Below are positions 11,101 through 19,766 of a DNA stretch of 37,955 nt, one piece after another. The position numbers and the translations under genes are program-made. This stretch comes from a virus, in IMG/VR virus record IMGVR_UViG_3300024273_001131, positions 1 to 37,955 of that record. The stretch is one strand, 5' to 3'. The notes under the pieces are model-generated. The model did not search any database. It was not told where the DNA came from and saw only the letters and a list, made by a program, of their open reading frames with translations. Within the stretch, counting starts at the first letter, position 1. The number at the start of each line of letters is the position of its first letter.

Positions 11101-11770
11101 TCCATTAATTAATACATCAAGTCCTCTTACCGCTATAGATATTATAAGTAATGGATTAGTTGGTATGCCTAAAACAGCAGCAAGAAAGGCTAATGATTTT
11201 AATGGCAATCAACAAACTCCTTTAAAATTAGTAAAGACTATAAATGCATCAAATGTTACTGCACTTAGAAAAACTATTAAGAATTCGTTTGAACCAAATG
11301 ATCAATATTTATTAGGTGGACATTCTTGTGGATCATTCTTGTATATCTCTCCCCTAACTAAAGAATATTTATCGGTAGACGCTAGCAACAAGTCAGGTAA
11401 AAAGATAATTCCAGGAGGAAAGGCTAATTCAATTTCTTTAGATCTTATATTTCAATACAGAATGACAGATTACAACGGAGCAGGAAGTGTCGGTATCGGA
11501 AGAGTTGGAGGAATTATTAGCAATATACTAAATAATATTACATATTCTAAGAAAATAGGATTGGATATTATTGATAGAAACGGTTTTGATTTTAAATTTG
11601 ATATTGAAGTTTACGCAAAATACAAACCACTTGGTAAGAACATCAATAATATAACAAGTACTATGCTGTCTAATTATAATAGCGGCTCTGCGGCAACCGG
11701 AATCGGTAAAAGAAGATACTTATCTGATACGATTGACTTTGCTGCTCCAGAGATTTATGATTTTAGGTAG
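8120..11770 (+). CDS. very large virion structural protein with central coiled coil
   Basis: This 1216-aa protein begins 1 nt after the previous stop. A strongly charged coiled coil occupies about residues 423-500 (DKIKQLKSDKISTEQNIKKI, then NRKNELFSLISERDNE). The flanking parts are beta-rich; residues about 515-650 (RGFWAIPEPQRIGQEVSQQI, then a YRYVSTTGKTS segment) resemble a fibronectin/Ig-like module. No enzymatic motif was seen. It is followed by the first sizeable intergenic region of the block. It is probably a long tail-fibre or baseplate-arm component. Confidence 0.6.
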   Translation: MSASNSISQLLEQFLELNTNSLETFNRINEAITTDKETVVIDLYNSKTNQNESIQIPAFGYLKREIERLNNNLNAISGVSGSDANIRLKDGSYRSIYTSKLKSPSNPINSMAAPTEFGTKLNEFFEDFLNPLLTINVDVTGQIPVETERVYIERFIFNGDSANTAILFDERYKGSSEIAYSSFADDLIKDGLDYYLDSEVIDMPIRSMQYNGKFDVTKIDTAQKSVIVNGTTETRSIKLFTLNKLSYTDTSKNAKDTETLKVSDSLIVNSGNYSTRYLIKSIDTATSQIELEIIEGFESIRLGANQLGIYKAVDTALSIEIKIGFDERQVIFVKPIDPNSKIPAEEYSPGIGFYSNELSITLATGDTSTLAKYYRDEVADFGQFIKALKVDYIPPAAIGIIPTPPTLDVTNFKVVQINKHLTDNTTSDKIKQLKSDKISTEQNIKKIDEAIKQKKAVLNTKKFESSAEKDNRKNELFSLISERDNESKLYASIVSDIKASADSTDISSVSPKFKVRGFWAIPEPQRIGQEVSQQIVRFKTRYRYVSTTGKTSNVDQLEFNDSVNGTTKTAAFSNWNELDGIVRKREIASSGKYEWTLENEEDAQAINFNSLDISINPGEIVEIMIKSVSEAGFPANPVESDWSEIIRVEFPEGELSTTSISDITKTNELDYIKVGIKQDLEAAGVYSHVADSFESGNVVYNHSAESIASGFTTATQGTVNVYEKLLSLQNEILRLRDIIEGNVGELLVNLVDEDGNVTNVSNNTTVKLFAGYYTTELPSDNYKGYIVTKNFKIELSNTKATDLELISRMIGDTTQPVYVSSSDDVFGLGTGTIDPAVSANDYYTSEARYDVVPVIYQNVSNADLNAYNYLNDGPEQSSQLKGQFIYSRFKNIANDDVLYIGDDIDVLDTSGFDINEYGISHPVTGVVTTDGVKNFNTASIPTGSEFTTIGSSAVNDFTWNGAYSGVTPLLTKIGEPGGITLEDYDNGMFMHIDHPLINTSSPLTAIDIISNGLVGMPKTAARKANDFNGNQQTPLKLVKTINASNVTALRKTIKNSFEPNDQYLLGGHSCGSFLYISPLTKEYLSVDASNKSGKKIIPGGKANSISLDLIFQYRMTDYNGAGSVGIGRVGGIISNILNNITYSKKIGLDIIDRNGFDFKFDIEVYAKYKPLGKNINNITSTMLSNYNSGSAATGIGKRRYLSDTIDFAAPEIYDFR

Positions 11771-11783
11771 TATATCAAATTAA

Positions 11784-11856
11784 CCATGTAACTCTTCTTA
11801 TTTAGTCTCACAAAATCGTGATATATAATACAAATAAAAAGAGTTATATTACATGG
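11784..11856. promoter_or_regulatory. inverted repeat flanking the promoter region of the 1839-aa gene
   Basis: Left arm CCATGTAACTCTT (11784-11796) pairs with right arm AAGAGTTATATTACATGG (11839-11856), with a 5-nt bulge. The right arm includes the start codon at 11853. Inside are a small TCAC/GTGA hairpin (11808-11811 and 11818-11821) and an AT-rich TATAATA box (11824-11830). The arms could hide the start codon in mRNA or bind a regulator. The 12-mer AGTTATATTACA (11842-11853) recurs at 26548-26559 before gp32. Confidence 0.5.
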
Positions 11857-14800
11857 CTATCATCATTAATACTGGTATTGAAAGCAACTCAATAGACAAT
11901 AAATCTTTCGCACTTTTAAGAACTAATCCTAAATTAACAAGTAACGTAAAACTTGTGGTTGATTCTAGTTCTAATCTATTCTTGAGTTCATTTAAAGCAA
12001 ATAAAGAACTATCTAAAGTTGAATATCAAAAATATCCAATAGATCCGAAGGGTGAATTTTCAATAGACATTTCAAGATATTACAAAAAACTACCAATATC
12101 TTCTAGATATCAGGTTTTAAGGAAATATTCAGATGTTGCAATTTATTCTGATTATGAATTCCAGTATGAAGATCAGTATCAATGCGGCGCCTCTTTCAAT
12201 TCTACGAAATTATATGATGAACAATATAAGATATTTGCCCCAATATGGCTAGATAAAAAGATTCCAAGTAATTTTGTTATCTATCGAGTGTCTTCTGTTG
12301 ACTACGATAAAAAACATGCTGAAACTACAGAAGGTCAGAACGGAAGAATACTAGAATTATTAAAGAATGCTACAATTGTAAAAACCTTTGATTTATCTAT
12401 AAAGTCAAACATCGGTAAGTACCTTACAAATCACGTAAATGACAAGCAATTTTCTAAGTCTGCATTAACTATTAATTTTGAATTAGGAGCAAAGTCCTCG
12501 TTTAATGGAATTGATATAGTTAAGGGTGGATTTGTAAAAAAGAATGAAATTTTAGAAGAATATTATACTTCTACCGATTATCCTGAAATATTTAATAACG
12601 AAATTATTACTGCTGGTTTTGAAAGAAATGGAGTAGTTCCTTCAAATATAATTAATCTTGAATTCTTATTTGATGATGATAACGCTGAAAACTATAAAAT
12701 ATTTAGATACTTTGGATTATATACAGATGCATATGATGAAGGATCTTTTAAACCAAATTATATCAATGGTGTAGGAGAAATAACAATAGATCCTGCTAGT
12801 TATAAATCTTTTTATGATTTATCAGGTACGGATCTAAATGATCTTGACATGTTACCAAATGCTACTGATTTATCTTTGCCATCGCTTAATTATGTGAAGG
12901 ATAAAGAGGGTTATTTTTATCATGTAAATAATCTTGTTAATACTTCTCATATTGAAAGTAATAAAATTACAGTAGCTCTTGATAGAAAAATTACAAGCTT
13001 CTTTGAAGGATATTCAAAGACAGGTAGCACTATTGAAGCTGTTTCAAAATCAAATGAATTTAAAGGTTTTATAAAATTAACAATAACACAACCGCCTAGT
13101 AATAATGATAAATTGTTTTTATTTGATAAATTTGAATTAGAGATAAAAGATTACAATCTAGGAGGTTTTATTATGATTGCGGATGATTCATTACCTAAAG
13201 GAACATTTATCAACAATAGATTTTCTACGAACGGTAGTCTTGCACAAATTGCAGGTTCTTTAAATGGTGCAATCTCTCAGATAGGTGCAGGTCAATATAA
13301 GTCATATCTACAAGGTAATTCAATTGTTATTGAGGATTATGCATATGGTAATGGAAAGAGACAAACAGGGTTTGGTGTTTATTCTGGTAATATTTCTGAT
13401 TTTGTAAGAATAGATTCTGCTGAAAGTAACAATCTTGGACTTACAACACCGGTACAAATTATTCCAACAGGATTTTGTTATTCATTTCTACCTAGCAGCG
13501 GTTATTATTTATTAGATTATGTTTTTAATCCTACTAATAGTTATTTTTATGGTTCATTTACGGCATATGATGAAAACGGTGCAACTGTAGCCTATAAGGG
13601 TTTAATTAAACTAAATGAAGACCTTACAGTAGATACTTCATTTAATGTAGGAACAGGTGTTAATCAAATACTGTATTCGGGTTCTTCGATTGTACAACAA
13701 ACTGATGGTAAAATAATTGCAACAGGAACATTCACGTCGTATCAAGGAGTATCAAAGAATAGAATAGTAAGGCTAAATATTGACGGAAGTATAGATACAT
13801 CTTTTGTAATGGGGTCTGGTTTTAATAACTTTACACAAGGTGCTGCAATCGACTCGAATGGTTCTATAGTTGTGACAGGTATTTTTAGTAATTACAACGG
13901 TACACCAACGTATAGAATAGCAAGAATACTTTCTAACGGATCGATAGATTCTTCATTTATTACAGGTTCAGGATTTAATAATACTACGACGAGCGTGTTA
14001 ATTAATCCTGACAATTCTATGTACGTTGTAGGATATTTTAATACATATAACGGGACAAATGGACTTAATGGAATAATTAAGTTGCTACCTAATGGAACAA
14101 GAGATTTTACATTTAATTCAGGTTCTGGTGTAAGTCCATATTTTCCTAATAACGCCAACTACCTTGCGCGAATCGAAGGTGAAACGTCGTTTTATTTAGG
14201 AGGATATATTAGTTCTTACAACGGAACGCCTGTTGACAATATTGTAAAAATCCAATCTGATGGATCTATCGATACTAGTTTCGGTACGGGTTCAGGATTC
14301 AACGGAGTGAGATTGTATACATTGAACGTAGTTTGGGATGATAAGCTTTTAATAGAGGGAGATTTCACGGAATATAATGGGGTGACATCATATTATTCTA
14401 TAATATTAAATTCAGATGGTACTGTATATTATGCGTTTGATGAAGATAATATGGGACCGATTATAGTCGGAGACAATTTATTTGCCTCTAACTCTGGCGA
14501 ATGTATAAAATTAATATACAATCGAGATGGGATCGCAATCCAACCTATGATAAATGCAAAATTTAATGAATGGGACATATCTACTATGATTGGAGGATCG
14601 GAGGTCGATCAAGCTATTGTTGTTAAAAAACAAGACATCGGATTACTTCAAGTTGGAGAATTTGTTAGCCAATTAAATTCTAAGAATTTTACTAAAATTA
14701 TTGAAATAGAATTAGATCCTTTTAATAGCGATCAGTATCGAGTAATTCTAGACAAGCCAACGATTTTTACAAGAGACAATGTATTTGAAGTGTACAGAGA

Positions 14801-17372
14801 ATATGATGTAATTCATGGTAAATTTAGCGCGTATGATTTTAAAGATTTCGATTTCGATTTTTATTCTACCAAGAATTCCGAATTAGGAGAATTAAAATAT
14901 GAAGTTTTTGAAGGTTACAATACACCATCTGAATTCTTTACAGGATTAACACCGGTTTTAGAAGCTGATGATATTGAAGATGCTAAGATAATTGATGTAT
15001 CTTCAGAGTACGATCGTCTTCGAGAAAATGAATTAAAAGAAACTTCGTTAAAAAGTAGAGTAGTTCCAGTTATTAATAAATTTTCTCTTGTTGATGCTAC
15101 GAACGCAAGATCTCTTGATTATGTTTTAAATGCAAATGAAGCCTTTGGTTCAGATAATTTATCGCCAAATATTAAAATAGCTTCAGTAAGAAATCCTGAC
15201 TACTTGAATATGGAACATTTCTGTATTAACAGTATACCTGATGGGTACCGATCAGATGTTGAAAAGATAAAAAGTATAACAGGTTTTCTAGATTTTAACA
15301 GTAGCGGGGGAATTACCAAAGAGGGACTTAAGACTACTTCTTTTGATTATTTTAAAAGTTTTTTTAAATGGAGTGGTGCAGTAGGGACGAGTGAACTAAT
15401 ATGGATTAACGATAAACGTAAAAAATTATATACTATTTTTAATAGTGGAGGAAGCATTGAATCTGATAATAGCACTGTTTTTAGAGGTTTAAGATATTCT
15501 TATAAAAAGAGAAAAGAGACAACACTAAATTCACCGACTGATTTTATAATGACTTCTGAAGTCGTTGATTATAAATTCGGAGTTGTGTTAAACTATACAA
15601 ATAACGGTATTGAAAATACCGCTCCAATAACGGTCATCAAAAATGATGTGTTTAAATTCATATGCGTTTATATTGATCTAGTGACTTATTCTAACTCTAT
15701 CAGTAAAATAGATAGAATTTCGTCCTATCTTTTAGATGATTTAATAGAGACTGGGACTACTAATGTAAAAGATATAGATATTCCATTTTTTATAGATTTT
15801 AGTGCGTCTATTGTTGGAGAGGAAAACGACAATTGGGTGCTTAGGGCTTCTGAATTTGCGGCTGATCCTGATTTCTTAAAGTATGTAACGCCAGACTCTG
15901 ATGGAAGATATTCTTCAATCTCGTTTGATTATCTTGGATCAGTGTACTACTGCGATGTTGATAATGTTATTGATTCTGAGAGTGTTTCAATCAAAGGATA
16001 TCCGTATCTTACATACGATGGTGTAATACAACCTGGTCTGAGATTTGATCCGAATGAATTTGCGTTAATATCGCAGGATCCTGTTGTGTCGCGATTTAAA
16101 TATATCGAGGGTGGTTCTAATGTATTTAATGATTTATTAGAAAGTATTAGTGCTTACGAGTTTTCTGAAAGGTTTAATAAATTTAATGGTGTGAATTATG
16201 TTACTATTGATTCTAGTGGTAATGAAGTACTTAATGATTTTGTTTTGTCTATAGAGGACGGTGTAGAATTTTATAAACCTTCGATAATTACATCAGTATC
16301 AGATCCTGAAAAACCAAAAGCATATCAACTGTCTTCGGGTGAAGTCGGTAGAGTTATAGTAGATAGAACCGATGGTGGATATTTAACAGTTTTAAGAAGA
16401 ATGAACGGTGATTACAATCCGATAGTTAAGGATGTTATAACATTTACGGATATTTATAGTGAAAACAAATTAATAAGACTAGAGAATATTAGTGAAGTTG
16501 TTTTAAATAATGCTAGGGAATTGTTAATTTATAATAAATTCAATGATCTTGGGGTAGCTTTTAGTTCTTATAAAAATACAATGGATAATTATGGTTACAT
16601 TAGTAATTATTTCTATCATAAGGTAAATGATGAAAATGCTAAAAATATAATAAAACTTTCTCAAACATCTGATAAACTTCCACTGTATCCTGCAATCGGA
16701 GAGATAGCAATTGATAGGAAGGATATTAACTTATTCAAATCTAAGTATTCTTCGGATTATTTTTCAAAAGCTATAATCGGAGGTAAGAGCGAACCAGCGT
16801 ATGGTACACTAAGCCCTGTTGAGAAAATAAATTTTATGACTTCTACGATAATGAAAGTTAAAAATGAGTATGATTTGCTTTCTTTTGATAGTAAAGAAGA
16901 GTCTTCTGTGAACAGTCTTGATGATATACGAAACAATTCTCTAAATACAAGTTCTATTCATTGGTATGAAAATACAGAAGAGGTGTTTATTGATTTTTAT
17001 TTACCAAGATCTATTGCACAAGAGCTTATAAGAGATGGTATAAAAAATTCATTTAGTAATTATGTTACTGCTGCTAATTCATTTGGTAATAAAGAGTCAA
17101 TTGACGATGATTTAGAATTATACATTAATTCAAATATAGTAAGTAGATTTATAATTGATGAAATTCAAATATATGGTATTGAGTCTAAGAACATATCTAC
17201 TGAATTTATTCCGGTAGCAACAATCTCTGAATTAAGATCTGATTTATACAAGCAACTTTCAAATTACACAATTAAGTCGTATCAAAACGATTCACTTAGT
17301 TTTAGATTGATATATAATAAAAGATCTGGGTATTCTTATAAATTTAAGATACACATCAAAATACAAGCATAA
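11853..17372 (+). CDS. giant tail protein with delta-60 repeat (beta-propeller-like) region
   Basis: At 1839 aa this is the largest protein in the window. Residues about 550-870 carry six units of 51-56 aa, each built around a core such as SIDTSFVMGSGF. Cores start near residues 592, 646, 697, 749, 805 and 857, and are preceded by 'DGKIIATGTFTSYQG'-like strands. This is the delta-60 repeat, usually found in secreted proteins of Bacteroidetes and myxobacteria. The flanking regions are beta-rich and unassigned. The gene has its own regulatory region with inverted repeats upstream and lies 2 nt before the collagen-like fibre gene. A role in host-surface binding is inferred. Confidence 0.65.
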   Translation: MAIIINTGIESNSIDNKSFALLRTNPKLTSNVKLVVDSSSNLFLSSFKANKELSKVEYQKYPIDPKGEFSIDISRYYKKLPISSRYQVLRKYSDVAIYSDYEFQYEDQYQCGASFNSTKLYDEQYKIFAPIWLDKKIPSNFVIYRVSSVDYDKKHAETTEGQNGRILELLKNATIVKTFDLSIKSNIGKYLTNHVNDKQFSKSALTINFELGAKSSFNGIDIVKGGFVKKNEILEEYYTSTDYPEIFNNEIITAGFERNGVVPSNIINLEFLFDDDNAENYKIFRYFGLYTDAYDEGSFKPNYINGVGEITIDPASYKSFYDLSGTDLNDLDMLPNATDLSLPSLNYVKDKEGYFYHVNNLVNTSHIESNKITVALDRKITSFFEGYSKTGSTIEAVSKSNEFKGFIKLTITQPPSNNDKLFLFDKFELEIKDYNLGGFIMIADDSLPKGTFINNRFSTNGSLAQIAGSLNGAISQIGAGQYKSYLQGNSIVIEDYAYGNGKRQTGFGVYSGNISDFVRIDSAESNNLGLTTPVQIIPTGFCYSFLPSSGYYLLDYVFNPTNSYFYGSFTAYDENGATVAYKGLIKLNEDLTVDTSFNVGTGVNQILYSGSSIVQQTDGKIIATGTFTSYQGVSKNRIVRLNIDGSIDTSFVMGSGFNNFTQGAAIDSNGSIVVTGIFSNYNGTPTYRIARILSNGSIDSSFITGSGFNNTTTSVLINPDNSMYVVGYFNTYNGTNGLNGIIKLLPNGTRDFTFNSGSGVSPYFPNNANYLARIEGETSFYLGGYISSYNGTPVDNIVKIQSDGSIDTSFGTGSGFNGVRLYTLNVVWDDKLLIEGDFTEYNGVTSYYSIILNSDGTVYYAFDEDNMGPIIVGDNLFASNSGECIKLIYNRDGIAIQPMINAKFNEWDISTMIGGSEVDQAIVVKKQDIGLLQVGEFVSQLNSKNFTKIIEIELDPFNSDQYRVILDKPTIFTRDNVFEVYREYDVIHGKFSAYDFKDFDFDFYSTKNSELGELKYEVFEGYNTPSEFFTGLTPVLEADDIEDAKIIDVSSEYDRLRENELKETSLKSRVVPVINKFSLVDATNARSLDYVLNANEAFGSDNLSPNIKIASVRNPDYLNMEHFCINSIPDGYRSDVEKIKSITGFLDFNSSGGITKEGLKTTSFDYFKSFFKWSGAVGTSELIWINDKRKKLYTIFNSGGSIESDNSTVFRGLRYSYKKRKETTLNSPTDFIMTSEVVDYKFGVVLNYTNNGIENTAPITVIKNDVFKFICVYIDLVTYSNSISKIDRISSYLLDDLIETGTTNVKDIDIPFFIDFSASIVGEENDNWVLRASEFAADPDFLKYVTPDSDGRYSSISFDYLGSVYYCDVDNVIDSESVSIKGYPYLTYDGVIQPGLRFDPNEFALISQDPVVSRFKYIEGGSNVFNDLLESISAYEFSERFNKFNGVNYVTIDSSGNEVLNDFVLSIEDGVEFYKPSIITSVSDPEKPKAYQLSSGEVGRVIVDRTDGGYLTVLRRMNGDYNPIVKDVITFTDIYSENKLIRLENISEVVLNNARELLIYNKFNDLGVAFSSYKNTMDNYGYISNYFYHKVNDENAKNIIKLSQTSDKLPLYPAIGEIAIDRKDINLFKSKYSSDYFSKAIIGGKSEPAYGTLSPVEKINFMTSTIMKVKNEYDLLSFDSKEESSVNSLDDIRNNSLNTSSIHWYENTEEVFIDFYLPRSIAQELIRDGIKNSFSNYVTAANSFGNKESIDDDLELYINSNIVSRFIIDEIQIYGIESKNISTEFIPVATISELRSDLYKQLSNYTIKSYQNDSLSFRLIYNKRSGYSYKFKIHIKIQA
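13515..14450 (+). repeat. six delta-60-type protein repeats
   Basis: These are in-frame, diverged repeats of about 155 nt. The conserved core is [ST]-[IV]-D-x-[ST]-F-x-x-G-[ST]-G-[FV]. The fourth core (TRDFTF) and the sixth (TVYYAF) are degenerate. The spacing of 51-56 aa fits one propeller blade-like unit each. Confidence 0.75.
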
Positions 17373-17374
17373 AG

Positions 17375-19720
17375 ATGTCTACAAAAATGAAGGAATTATT
17401 TAAAACGGATCTAGATCCGAATTCATCTAAATGGTGGTCTACTGATAAGATAGATAAGATCAATTTGAATTTCAAACAATTTTCTGATGGTGGACAGGTT
17501 GGTCCTCGTGGATTTCAGGGTGCGTATGGAGTCGTTGGATACGCTGGAAATCAAGGTCCTCAAGGTCCTCAAGGTATTCGAGGTTTTCAAGGAGTTCAAG
17601 GAATTTCAGGAGAGAGAATTTGGAATTATTTAGAAGACACAGTTCATAGAGAATTATACGTGTTTCCAAAAGCAATTAGTACCACGCATGCCGTATCGAT
17701 GAGGATTGGTGAAAAAGATGGGGTTAGTCCGTACGGTGAACTGCTTCCTGAATCTGTCAAAGGACCTGCATTAACAATAGATAATAGAGATTCTGAATTT
17801 AGCCAACTTACAATTTCATGTAATGAATCTGATGTTAAAAAAAGAGCAGATTTTAAGTATACATATGTTGGCGGAACCAGTGTTATTAGAATAGGTAATT
17901 TAGTAAATAGTGAAGCGTTTATACTTGATTTTAAGTCTAATAGTACTGTATCAATATTAGATGCGATTCAATATTCTCCTGGAAAAATAAGTTTTGATAA
18001 GAATTCAATTTTTAATATTGGTCGTAACATTTTGTCTAAGTCAACTACAAGATATACAAAAGACGCTGGTATAAATAAAGTCTTGGTTTCTACTGATTCG
18101 CTCGGGTCTACCAGATGGGTTAGTAGATCATCTGTTTTTGGTAATTTTCCTATAGGTTCTATAATATCTATACAACATGCTGAATTTTTTAATGATTCTA
18201 ATTTTTATTTAGATGAAATCGCGTCTAACACAGGTGAGGTTCTATCTTTTAGATGGGGTAAAGGAAAACCAGGTACTCCTTATGAAGGATGGTATCTGTG
18301 TAACGGTGAAACTTGGGATTATTTATCGCTTATATCATATATTGTACCTAATTTAAATTCATTTAATTATGCAATAGATTCTAACGGAGATGCACAAGAT
18401 GCTGCGAATGGAGGAGATAATTCAATAGTAGTTGTTGGTGGATGGAATTCAAGATCAACATCAACAGATCTTGTAGGTTCTTATACATCTTCTCTATCGG
18501 AAGATGATACGTCTGACGTTTTAGTTGTTTTTGATAATGTTGGAAGTACTTGTGAAATTAAAAGAAACATACAAATAATATATCTAGAAGACACTAGGTT
18601 GTTGTGGGAAAACAATAATTCAATAATAGTTCCTACTACTCTGTATGACATAACACTAACACAAGCCAACACGACATCAACAAATGCATGTAGTAGTACA
18701 ATAAACACTCAGTTTAAAATAACGAATTCTAACCTGACATGGTCTGATTTCTTAGAAACTGGAAGTGGTTATGAATTATATAATGCTAGTGGGAATTCAT
18801 CCGCTACTCCTGGTTGGTATCAAAGAGAAGGTGTATCTAGATATTGGAATGGAACAGGTTTTACACAAAAAGTTACATGTGATATACAAAGATCTTTTGC
18901 GCATGGAGAAAACGTACTTCTATTTAATGGACCTGCAATACCATTTGAATTTTATAGCGCGGTGACAACTACGTATAATACTTTTTATATAAATGCAGTT
19001 TCATTTACAGACGCTACTATAATAAAACAATCAACTGGCGAAAATTGTGTACCTGGATGGTATCGAGAAGTTGCTGGTTTTGGTTTTGCAAATGGAAGTG
19101 TTGGTGGAACCAGAAGATATTGGAATGGTAACTCTTTTATTGGACTATCTATTGATCAGGATTACGTTAGAGCTGCTGATAATGGATCTTTTGGATTATA
19201 TTATGGAACTTCTACAACTGGTGTTTGTGATTCCGGTGTTTTACAAAAGACATATTATTCAAGTGATATATCTACATTTGCACCAAGTGGCGTGGTTGTT
19301 AATTCAACTCCATTAGTTCATGTTGGATATTCACAAGGAACTACTGGTCATTTTCCATTATCAAAAGTGAACACGCAGAACGGATTTGGAGTGTATTCTC
19401 CATATAGTAGAGCAAAGAGTGTTTCCGCGCCAATAGAATATGGTATAATTGATGCAACATCAGGTATTATATCTTCTGGGCAATTTACATGTCCTGTACC
19501 GGAACCGATAAACACATGTAAAGGATATACTCTTACTAATGGTTTTAATCAAGCCACTGCCTATGTTAAATACATAAAATGCGGTGAATCTACATATACT
19601 CAATTGGGTGTTCCTAGGGAATCAGAAAGACAGGTATGCACAGATGGAGATGCGCCAATTTACGTTAGCGGATCTACTATCACAATCACACCTAACAGTA
19701 ATTTCTGTCCTATTCCATAG
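17375..19720 (+). CDS. collagen-like tail fibre with tail-collar domain, cysteine-rich tip
   Basis: This protein is 781 aa. An N-terminal docking-like motif (KINLNFKQF, about 28-36) precedes about 13 Gly-X-Y triplets (43-79, including GPQGPQG), which form a collagen-type triple helix. A phage tail-collar-like domain starts near residue 259 (PIGSIISI), with GWYLCNGETW around 305-314 and VPNLNSFNY just after. The C-terminal third has a repeated PGWY...RYWNG module (around 480 and 565) and many cysteines, ending in a Cys-rich segment. T4 gp12 has a comparable collar. The next gene is a paralogue. The divergent C-terminus suggests the receptor-binding tip. Confidence 0.75.
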   Translation: MSTKMKELFKTDLDPNSSKWWSTDKIDKINLNFKQFSDGGQVGPRGFQGAYGVVGYAGNQGPQGPQGIRGFQGVQGISGERIWNYLEDTVHRELYVFPKAISTTHAVSMRIGEKDGVSPYGELLPESVKGPALTIDNRDSEFSQLTISCNESDVKKRADFKYTYVGGTSVIRIGNLVNSEAFILDFKSNSTVSILDAIQYSPGKISFDKNSIFNIGRNILSKSTTRYTKDAGINKVLVSTDSLGSTRWVSRSSVFGNFPIGSIISIQHAEFFNDSNFYLDEIASNTGEVLSFRWGKGKPGTPYEGWYLCNGETWDYLSLISYIVPNLNSFNYAIDSNGDAQDAANGGDNSIVVVGGWNSRSTSTDLVGSYTSSLSEDDTSDVLVVFDNVGSTCEIKRNIQIIYLEDTRLLWENNNSIIVPTTLYDITLTQANTTSTNACSSTINTQFKITNSNLTWSDFLETGSGYELYNASGNSSATPGWYQREGVSRYWNGTGFTQKVTCDIQRSFAHGENVLLFNGPAIPFEFYSAVTTTYNTFYINAVSFTDATIIKQSTGENCVPGWYREVAGFGFANGSVGGTRRYWNGNSFIGLSIDQDYVRAADNGSFGLYYGTSTTGVCDSGVLQKTYYSSDISTFAPSGVVVNSTPLVHVGYSQGTTGHFPLSKVNTQNGFGVYSPYSRAKSVSAPIEYGIIDATSGIISSGQFTCPVPEPINTCKGYTLTNGFNQATAYVKYIKCGESTYTQLGVPRESERQVCTDGDAPIYVSGSTITITPNSNFCPIP

Positions 19721-19745
19721 TCGATATTAAAAAGAATATATAGAA

Positions 19746-19753
19746 TATAAACA
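19746..19753 (+). promoter_or_regulatory. candidate late promoter-like element (TATAAACA)
   Basis: This is a near match to TATAAATA, ending 14 nt before the start at 19767, the same spacing as the candidate before the gp6-like gene. A second AT box, TATAAAAG, lies at 19758-19765. Confidence 0.25.
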
Positions 19754-19766
19754 ATATTATAAAAGA

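Noticed and set aside
17472-17675. Minus-strand open frame of 67 codons
   Set aside because: It is an antisense shadow of the collagen-like repeats, which give long open frames in other registers.
18765-19316. Two short plus-strand frames inside the first fibre gene
   Set aside because: Out-of-frame shadows of a gene with clear domains; no independent start context or recognisable protein.
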